In this document: positions 52,028-59,114 of the stretch, in pieces
How positions within the stretch are numbered: the first letter of the stretch is position 1
Layout of the letters: the number at the start of each line of letters is the position of its first letter
From: Bacillota bacterium
Lineage (GTDB): Bacteria > Bacillota > Clostridia > Christensenellales > Pumilibacteraceae
Assembly (NCBI GenBank): GCA_009780135.1
Contig: WRAP01000010.1
Coordinates: forward strand, 1 to 59,114
DNA: 59,114 nt
Direction: 5' to 3'
Notes under the pieces: model-generated
Database searches by the model: none
The model's input: the letters and a program-made list of their open reading frames with translations, nothing else
What the model was told of the DNA's origin: nothing
Made by a program: the position numbers and the translations under genes

Positions 52028-52765
52028 ATGCCATTTTTTTCTATTATTACGGTTAGTTTTAATGCCGAAAAAACGATAGCAGAGACTATTGGGAGTGTAC
52101 TTAATCAAAGCGAGAGTGATTTTGAGTACATAATTATAGACGGAGCGAGTAGCGATAGTACGCTTGAAATAGTAGAGAGCTATAGGAGTGCCTTTAAGGA
52201 TAAGGGAATTAGCTTGAGGGTAGTTAGCGAAAAAGACAACGGCATTTTTGATGCTATGAATAAGGGGATTAAATTAGCTGAAGGTAAAATAGTTGGGATT
52301 ATCAATAGCGATGATTATTATAGCGAAGAGACATTTGAGAAAGTTAAAGCAGAATTTGAGAGGGAAGAATTTGATATTCTTTATGGGCATTTGCGGGTTT
52401 TCGGCGAAAAGAGGGATTTTATAAAGCGGGCAAAAGAACAATCGAAGAAATTTTCTACGCTTTATTGGAATCATCCGACTATGTTTGTAGCAAAAACGGT
52501 TTATAATGAATATATGTATGCGGTTGAAAGTATGTATGACGATCTGGATTTTATTTTGCGTAGTAGAGAAAGAAATAAAAAGATAGTTGTTTTAGACGAG
52601 ATTTTAGCAAATTTTAGATTAGGTGGTGTTAGTAATGGTAAAAGTTGGAAAGGGCGAGGCGATAGTATAAAACTGCGAAATCACATTTATAGTAAGTATA
52701 ATCAAAAAGGATATAGGTTCAATAATTGGTTTATGGAAACCGTTAAATATTTTTTAAGTAAATAA
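52028..52765 (+). CDS. family 2 glycosyltransferase
   Basis: A 245-residue GT-A fold enzyme: FFSIITVSFNAEKTIAETIGSVLNQSESDFEYIIIDGASSDST, then SEKDNGIFDAMNKGI and INSDDYY. The DGASSDST and NSDD motifs bind the nucleotide sugar and metal. It has no membrane helix, so it probably adds a sugar to a cell-surface lipid or protein. The start is six bases after lysC. The sugar and acceptor are unknown. Confidence 0.85.
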   Translation: MPFFSIITVSFNAEKTIAETIGSVLNQSESDFEYIIIDGASSDSTLEIVESYRSAFKDKGISLRVVSEKDNGIFDAMNKGIKLAEGKIVGIINSDDYYSEETFEKVKAEFEREEFDILYGHLRVFGEKRDFIKRAKEQSKKFSTLYWNHPTMFVAKTVYNEYMYAVESMYDDLDFILRSRERNKKIVVLDEILANFRLGGVSNGKSWKGRGDSIKLRNHIYSKYNQKGYRFNNWFMETVKYFLSK

Positions 52766-52796
52766 AAAACGAAGAATTAAGAGAAATTATTTTTTT

Positions 52797-54455
52797 ATGG
52801 ACAAACTACTAAATATAACGCTTGGAACTTTGCTAGAGGAAACGGTGGCGAAATTCCCAATGCAACAGGCTGTAAAGTATACAGAGGTTAAGTATGATAA
52901 GACTTACTACGAATTTAATTCTGAAGTCGATAGAGTGGCTAAGGGATTATTGGGTATGGGTTTAAAGACTGGCGACCATGTGGCCGTGTGGGCTACTAAT
53001 TATCCGCAGTGGTTAGTGCTACTTTTTGCTACCGCTAAAATTGGTATTGTATTGGTTACTGTAAATACTAACTATAAAGAAAGTGAATTAGAGTTTTTAT
53101 TAAAGCAATCCGACAGTAAAGCTGTGTTTATTTGCGACGGATTAAAAGATATAGATAGTGCAAAGATAATGTACTCGATATGTCCTGAGTTAAAAAAATG
53201 CAAAAAAGGCGAATTAAAATCTAAACGCCTGCCACTACTTAAAATGGTGGTTAGTTTTGATAACTTTTATGATGGTATGTACTGTTGGGATGAAATTGAA
53301 AAATTTGGTGTGCTTGTTAGCGAGTGCGAGTATAAAGCGGTTAAAGCATCGCTAAAACCTAGTGATGTAATCAATATGCAGTATACTAGCGGCACTACGG
53401 GCTTTCCTAAGGGTGTAATGCTTACTCATTATAATATTGTAAATAACGGTTATCAAATTGGTGAGTGTATGAAGTTTAGTACACAGGATAGATTATGTAT
53501 CCCTGTGCCGTTTTTCCACTGCTTTGGTCTTGTTCTTGCGGTATTGGCTTGTGTTTCTCACGGTGCTACTATGGTGCCTCTTTTATTCTATACTCCGCTA
53601 AAAGTTATGCACGCTGTCGAGTACGAGAAGTGCACAGCTTTACATGGAGTGCCTACTATGTTTATCGGTGTTTTGGAGCATAGAGATTTTAATAAATACG
53701 ATTATTCTAGCTTGCGTACAGGCATTATGGCGGGTAGTCCGTGTCCGATTAAAGTGATGCAAGATGTTATTGAAAAGATGCATATGACTGATATTACTAT
53801 AGCTTTTGGGCAGACAGAATGCTCGCCTGTGTGTACGCAGACGACTGTTGATGACAGTATAGAAAAGCGGGTTAATACAGTAGGAAAAACCTTGCAGTTT
53901 TTAGAAACTAAAATTGTTTGTCCGAATAGCGGTAAAGAATTAGGAGTGGGCGAGGACGGCGAGTTTTGTGTTAGGGGCTATAGTGTTATGAAGGGTTATT
54001 ACAAATTAGATGAAGCGACTGCGACTGCGATTGATAAGGACGGCTGGTTACATACGGGCGATTTAGCAAGGCAAGATAAAGACGGCTATTATAAAATAAC
54101 GGGAAGAATTAAAGATGTTATTATAAGAGGCGGAGAGAATTTGTTTCCAAAGGAGATAGAGGACTTTATTTATACTCATAAAGCTGTTAAAGATGTTGCT
54201 GTTGTGGCGGTACCGAGTTTAAGATATGGCGAAGAAGCTTGTGCTTTTATTATTCTAAAGCAAGGACAAAAGGTAGAAGCAAAGGATATTTTAAAATTTG
54301 TAGGCGATAGCTTAGCAAAACATAAAGTTCCTAAGTATATGCTTTTCGTTGATAGTTTTCCTCTAACTGCAAGTGGAAAGGTGCAGAAATATTTATTACG
54401 AGAACAAGCAGTTAAGAGTTTAGGATTAGAGGCGGAAATGGTTATTACGGCATAA
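52797..54455 (+). CDS. acyl-CoA synthetase, AMP-binding family
   Basis: A 552-residue adenylate-forming enzyme that activates a carboxylic acid to its CoA thioester. The P-loop MQYTSGTTGFPKGVMLTH lies at about 195-212, then GQTECSPV, the DGWLHTGDLARQDKDGYYKITGRIKDVIIRGGENLFP core and a C-terminal KVQKYLLREQ with the catalytic Lys. It resembles medium- or long-chain fatty-acid synthetases. It is 32 bases after the glycosyltransferase. Substrate preference cannot be told from sequence. Confidence 0.9.
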   Translation: MDKLLNITLGTLLEETVAKFPMQQAVKYTEVKYDKTYYEFNSEVDRVAKGLLGMGLKTGDHVAVWATNYPQWLVLLFATAKIGIVLVTVNTNYKESELEFLLKQSDSKAVFICDGLKDIDSAKIMYSICPELKKCKKGELKSKRLPLLKMVVSFDNFYDGMYCWDEIEKFGVLVSECEYKAVKASLKPSDVINMQYTSGTTGFPKGVMLTHYNIVNNGYQIGECMKFSTQDRLCIPVPFFHCFGLVLAVLACVSHGATMVPLLFYTPLKVMHAVEYEKCTALHGVPTMFIGVLEHRDFNKYDYSSLRTGIMAGSPCPIKVMQDVIEKMHMTDITIAFGQTECSPVCTQTTVDDSIEKRVNTVGKTLQFLETKIVCPNSGKELGVGEDGEFCVRGYSVMKGYYKLDEATATAIDKDGWLHTGDLARQDKDGYYKITGRIKDVIIRGGENLFPKEIEDFIYTHKAVKDVAVVAVPSLRYGEEACAFIILKQGQKVEAKDILKFVGDSLAKHKVPKYMLFVDSFPLTASGKVQKYLLREQAVKSLGLEAEMVITA

Positions 54456-54468
54456 AGAAATAAAAATT

Positions 54469-54596
54469 TACAAATTAGAATTTATTTTATTTTTCAAAAA
54501 ACAGCTAAAAAATAATTTGACACGCTAATTAGTGTTTGTTAGTATGAATTAGTTGCTTTTTTCGGCAACATTTATAATTTATATATTCTAATTTGT
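54469..54596. repeat. heptamer arm pair flanking the tRNA-Ala promoter
   Basis: ACAAATTAGAAT near 54470 and its reverse complement ATTCTAATTTGT near 54586 form a perfect 12-bp inverted repeat with AT-rich heptamer-like flanks. The tRNA-Ala promoter (54517-54545) lies between the arms. Confidence 0.55.
54517..54545 (+). promoter_or_regulatory. promoter of tRNA-Ala
   Basis: TTGACA (54517-54522) and TAGTAT (54540-54545) with a 17-bp spacer, 54 bases before the mature tRNA. Confidence 0.75.
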
Positions 54597-54599
54597 CTT

Positions 54600-54675
54600 G
54601 GGGCTATAGCGCAGTTGGTAGCGCGTTTGAATGGCATTCAAAAGGTCAGGGGTTCGACTCCCCTTAGCTCCACCA
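54600..54675 (+). tRNA. tRNA-Ala (GGC)
   Basis: A 76-nt cloverleaf with encoded CCA. The acceptor GGGGCTA pairs with TAGCTCC, and the anticodon stem TTGAA/TTCAA gives loop TGGCATT with GGC. A terminator (54711-54735 stem AAGTCCG/CGGACTT and T-tail) follows. Confidence 0.96.
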
Positions 54676-54710
54676 TTCGGTTATAAAACGAACCATTATG
54701 ACAAGTCTTA

Positions 54711-54741
54711 AAGTCCGTTATATTATAGCGGACTTTTGCTT
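54711..54741 (+). terminator. terminator after tRNA-Ala
   Basis: AAGTCCG (54711-54717) pairs with CGGACTT (54729-54735), followed by a T-rich tail. Confidence 0.75.
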
Positions 54742-55025
54742 TTGTGTTGCTAAGAAAAATACTATTTATAAAGGTTTCCAATAGATTTAGGCAGTTTTTT
54801 GTTATGGTGTATTTAAGTATTTGAAACGGCGGACGACAACCGATTATAATTAAAGAGCAATATAACATACCATTAGATTTATCATTTATATTTTTTGTTT
54901 AATTTAGCAATACGAACATTTAAGATAGAGGTCTTAAAAGCTTTTGATTTTTTAAAATAGCCTAAACTAACTTAATACATAATTTGCAAAAATAAAAAAA
55001 ATTCATAAAAAGTTCACAAAAATAC
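54742..55025. other. intergenic stretch without a gene
   Basis: AT-rich sequence between the tRNA-Ala terminator and the surface-protein promoter. A minus-strand frame overlapping the tRNA is spurious. No RNA structure or frame can be supported. Confidence 0.4.
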
Positions 55026-55054
55026 TTTACAAGAATATATTAATATGGTATTAT
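55026..55054 (+). promoter_or_regulatory. promoter of the giant surface protein
   Basis: TTTACA (55026-55031) and TATTAT (55049-55054) with a 17-bp spacer. The leader then has an 8-bp inverted repeat (TATGTGCA/TGCACATA, about 55059-55097) before a good site (AAGTAAGGG) and the ATG at 55161. Confidence 0.65.
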
Positions 55055-55160
55055 CAATATATGTGCAGTTTTTGCATATATTATGTTTTGCACATAATTT
55101 TTACATAATGACAAAAAATATACATAGTATAGTTGTATATTTTAAGTAAGGGAAAATAGA

Positions 55161-58100
55161 ATGAAAAGAAAATTTATAACAATCCTTTCGGTAGCTGTAT
55201 TTTCGATATGTATTGTTGGAATGGCAATATTTGGGATATCTATAGCTAATTCAATAGCTTCTAATGCTAGAAATTTTACCGATCTTAATGAGCGACAAGT
55301 AGTGCCGTATGCAACTAACTGGACAGATCCGGGTATTAGGGCTACAAATTGGGTTACAGGTAGAGGTACTTACGATGATCCTTTTATTATATTAACTCCG
55401 GCACATATGGGGTTAATGGGCTATACGGTTGATAGTAATCTTCAATTTGGTTGGGGAGTTTTTGCACGCAATGCGTATTATGTAATAGCGGCTGATATTG
55501 ATTTGTCAGGTCGCAACTGGCCTCTTCCTGCGGGTGAATTTCGAGGAAATATTACTGCGATCAACGGTTCTGCTATAAATAACTTACATCAAGTTACTGA
55601 TGGCGACGGAGGTTTGTTTGCTGCAACCGGTGCCGGTGTTGAATTTAGAGATTTAACCTTTAATAATGCAACGATAATAGCTACAAGAAATGATCAAGTT
55701 GATGCAGGTTTATTGGCGGCTAGCCACAATGCAGGCACTCTAACTATAGATAACATTGTAATAACTAATAGTGAAATTTATAGGCATATCCCACCTCCTC
55801 CTGATAGTCGATCTTCAAATATAGGAGGGCTGATAGGGCAGATAGCTTCTACAAGTGCGGCAGTCGAAATTACAAATGTTACTGTTGATATGACTCTTGA
55901 TGTTAGAGCGATGTTTAATTCTAATGTTACTGGCGGACTTATCGGCCGTGTTGCTAATCACAATAACAGTTTTTTGATTTATAATGCAACTGTAGATGTA
56001 GATATTTATATTGGTGGTAATGTAGGAGGTGGCTTAATTGGTAGTCTTGTGTCAACTGGCACTAGTTCGTCTAACACTATTCAAGATTCTTATTTTAATG
56101 GTACTATTACCGTATTTAATATAAACAACAGTGCAAATATGGCTCGTATGGGTGGTTTTGTAGGTTTATTTGACGGTAATGGTAATAATGCTTACTTACA
56201 CATCGATAATTCTGAAATGGCAGGTTATGTTAATGCAGGTGTCGGAGGAGCACTTGAAGTAGGTGGTTTTGTAGGCAGTATGGATGGTCCTGGTCAAAAC
56301 AGAAAGCTTGTAGTAACAAATTCAAACATTATAGGTATAGTTAGAGGCGGAGCCGGTGCATCCGGTGTCGGAGGTGTATTGGGGCATGTAAGAGCCGGCG
56401 GTAACATAGGCATAAATATTGAAATAGAAAATGTTGATATGACGGGTTCGGTTATTAGGGCAGCCGGAGCGATTCCTGCAACCGGTACCGGTGGTTTAAT
56501 AGGAACGATTATACGCAACAATACTAATCTTACAATAAGAAATATTTTAATAGACGGTGTTGTATCGGCAGGAGCCGGATCGACAGGTGGTCTTGTCGGA
56601 CTTTTAAGTCCTGCTCAAAATAATGCTATAAGCGGTAATATTATTATAGAAGATATTGAGATTAGTAGTGATACTGAAATTTTAGTAAATAGTATTCATG
56701 GTTTAACCGATGGTGCTGCTGGATATCCTGTAGGCGGCTTTATAGGGCTTGTTAGAGGTGATAACATTGATATGGTGGTTAACCGTATCGATATGCAAGC
56801 GACTATATCTGGTCGTAATGCTCAAAACAATTTATTCGGTGCGATTAGAGGTGGCGGATTGTTTGGTGCGATTAGAGCAAGTAATAGTGATTTTTAAATT
56901 TATGATAATATAGTTGTAGGTGGTTCTCTTACTGTTAGACATGAAGTAGCGGGTGGTGTTATAGGTGATTTTGGCACAGCGGCTGCACTTGGCTCCAATA
57001 TTTATATAGAAGATATTACTGTAAATATTAATATTGTTTCTCGTGTTACGCACTCTGCCCCTAGAACTTTTGGCGGTATTATTGGTATTGTAAACTCGCC
57101 GACTGGTGGTGTAGTGGCTAATAACAGCGTAATTTATATGCGTAATGTTACCGTAAACTCTGATATGTTTTTTGCTCCTATGGGTGCAGCACAGACTCCA
57201 ATTACTAATGGGCGTCTTATAGGTGCAGTTAGCGGCGACCGAATGCATATTATCATAGACGGTGTATATACCGCAGATATGCAAACTCACATTACCAATG
57301 TTGCCGGTGTTACTACAGGTCCACTTAATCCGCAATTTACTACTTCGGTAGCGACTTCTCCTCAAGGTTTAGTGCATACTTTTGTAGGGGGCAGAACAGG
57401 CGAGAATCTTGTAGAGATTCGTATGCAGGCTGCAGTAATTCACTTTAATTCTCGTGGCGGTTCGGCTGTGGCTCCGATATCTAGATACTATCCGATGCCA
57501 CCAGTTGTGACTACAACATATCTTACGCTAACACCGACAGCACATAGACCTATAAGAGCACATTTCAACTTTTTAGGCTGGACGAGAAATCCTCTTGGCA
57601 CAACAGAGGCAGATGTTGATTATAATCCCACAGATATTTCTTCTAATATAGATGTAACTATTTTATGGGGAGAATCAATTACTCTTTATGCTGTATGGGA
57701 AGCAAGAGAATATAATATAACATATGTTAATGTTGCCGCTAGCGAGCATGATAATCCTGCTATATTTACAATAGAAACGCCTACATTTGGCCTTAATAAT
57801 CCGTCTAACCGTGTAGGTTGGACCTTTGACGGCTGGTATTTAGATGCTTTGTTTACTCAACCTATAACACAAGTTGTTGTAGGTACAACGGGCGATTTTA
57901 GTATATATGCAAAATGGACAGCTATCACTTATAATTTAATCTTTAATAATGTAGTGGCTAGTGAGCATAGTAATCCGTCAACTTTTACGTTAGAAGATTT
58001 TATAGAGTTAGAGGGTGGGGCTTTAGGTTTACCTCTAACCGGTGCTACTAGATCGGGTTGGACTTTCTTGGGTTGGCATGATAATGCTGAGCTTACGGGT

Positions 58101-59114
58101 AGTCCTGTAACTGCTGTAACAGCCATTGGTCATCAAACCTTTTGGGCAAATTGGGGTAGATATGCTTATAATCTTACCTTTACAAATCACGATAACGGCA
58201 CAGTTTTTAACGGATTTGCCAATATTGGCGATACTTTCGAATTTCCAACACCAGCAGCAAGAAGCGGTTATAGATTTGCAGGTTGGATTTATGATAACGA
58301 TATAGAAAATCCATTTTTACCTGATGATAGTATTACGATTATAGCAGGTTTTGGTGATAGAAATTTTGTAGGGCGTTGGGTAAGAGTTCATAATATTACC
58401 TTTACTAATCACGATGATGGTACTACTTTAGATATTTTAGTTGATCATGGTGGTTCGGTAACACTACCTAATCCGACTAGAGACGGTAGACCACTTCAAG
58501 GTTTTAGAGGTTGGCGATTTGCTGGTACTGGAAGTGCAACATTACAACCTGGTGAAATACGAACCAATATTACAAGTAATAGAAACTATGTCGGGCTTTG
58601 GACTCCTACTGTTGATTATTTTGTACCGGATTCTACTGCTCCGTTTACAGGAACATCTGTTGTTGGTCCGCGAATAAATGTACAATGGTTTTTCGGAGTA
58701 GGAGACATTGTTACTATAGGTTCTCATAATTTAATTAACCCAGCAAACTTCACTGCTTTTAATGAAGCTTTGCAAATGTTTAACTTTCATGGCTGGTATG
58801 TAGATGGGGTTTTGAGACAACCAGGTTTTACAATTTCTGGCTTTGTTACTGGTGAGCCTGGTATTGAGATACATGGCAGTTGGACATTTCGCAATTTTAA
58901 TATTACCTATAACAATATTGAAGTGGAGGATACTAATCCAAATCCGCTAACTTTTAGTTGGGATGATTTTGTAACTCTTAATGAATCAAGTGTTTTAGGT
59001 TTACCTCTTCTTGATGCAAGTCGTTCGGGTCATACATTTAGAGGTTGGTATACTACTTCTAATTTTGCTAGTGGCACTCGTATATTTAATATAACAGCTT
59101 TAGAAAATCAAACA
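55161..59114 (+). CDS. giant surface protein with InlB-type repeats; in-frame TAA, runs off window
   Basis: The frame starts at 55161 with a signal peptide (MKRKFITILSVAVFSICIVGMAIF). Residues ~50-740 are a GGLIG/GGFVG-type beta-helix, as in the lipoprotein at 2224. After about 57465 come seven InlB-type (Listeria-Bacteroides, Flg_new) repeats with F.GW and Y..W motifs, the last cut by the window end. One TAA (56895-56897, codon 579) interrupts it; the next 739 codons to 59114 are open in the same frame. It is probably a cell-wall or matrix adhesin; the anchor lies outside the window. The stop may be damage, readthrough or an error. Confidence 0.8.

Noticed and set aside
5568-54596. CRISPR array
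   Set aside because: The repeats are 7-bp tandem units without unique spacers, and no cas gene is present.
54638-54868. Minus-strand frame ending VELRGVEPLTF
   Set aside because: It is the well-known antisense reading of a tRNA 3' end and is not a gene.
56294-58727. Minus-strand frames opposite the giant surface protein
   Set aside because: Low-complexity Thr/Asn/Ser/Pro-rich shadows of the repeated coding strand.

Overview
The window is a 59 kb piece of an AT-rich bacterial chromosome. The canonical anti-Shine-Dalgarno end of the 16S rRNA, TTGACA/TATAAT promoters with 17-18 bp spacers, a PadR/HAAS/DUF4097 cassette, CotJ-type spore-coat genes, homodimeric-type glycyl-tRNA synthetase, CdaA, RqcP and several lipoproteins point to a low-GC Gram-positive (Bacillota, Clostridia-like), probably an anaerobic gut or sediment organism. 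The exact lineage cannot be fixed from sequence alone. TAA, TAG and TGA are all used as stops.

Layout. 1-0.9 kb: 3' part of a 16S rRNA gene that ends in a terminator with no 23S behind it. 1-4.2 kb: two surface lipoproteins and an unknown protein. 4.2-7.6 kb: fatty acid synthesis genes fabF, accB and fabZ with two small membrane proteins. 7.6-9.9 kb: a duplicated, partly decayed family of small PH-like proteins. 9.9-13.8 kb (minus): ispDF, rqcP, recF and a membrane protein. 13.9-20.7 kb: maf, rnhA, the padR/HAAS/DUF4097 cassette and a MacB-type ABC exporter. 20.8-25.1 kb: uvrC converging on secG-rnr. 25.2-28 kb: a MazEF-like pair and an ankyrin/Sel1-like/PH-like cluster. 28.1-36.5 kb: purL and a three-subunit flavin/Fe-S complex resembling the Stn electron-bifurcating transhydrogenase. 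36.7-37.2 kb: tRNA-Met, -Val and -Glu. 37.6-40.7 kb (minus): lipoprotein, XRE regulator, APH-fold kinase. 40.8-43.1 kb: glyS interrupted by an in-frame TAG. 43.2 kb (minus): a solitary 5S rRNA with its own promoter and terminator. 43.7-44.8 kb: a cotJA-cotJB fusion and cotJC. 45-54.5 kb: P-type Ca2+ ATPase, cdaA with a minimal CdaR-like protein, DUF1015, aspartate kinase, glycosyltransferase, acyl-CoA synthetase. 54.6 kb: tRNA-Ala. 55.2 kb to the end: a giant surface protein with InlB-type repeats, interrupted by one in-frame TAA and running off the window.

The strongest unexplained signal is a dispersed repeat system. Short arrays of about four 7-bp units (about 28 bp) occur at more than a dozen places. 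Period and copy number are kept while the unit sequence varies. Some are intergenic, often as two inverted arms around a short core. Four lie inside genes (rnr, purL, the NuoF-like gene, the Ca2+ ATPase) and are translated. A second family of 26-29 bp palindromes starting TGTA[G/T]GGG sits just upstream of start codons, and one copy inside the ATPase is identical over 26 bp to an intergenic copy 3.4 kb away. The organism seems to tolerate repeat insertion in coding DNA.
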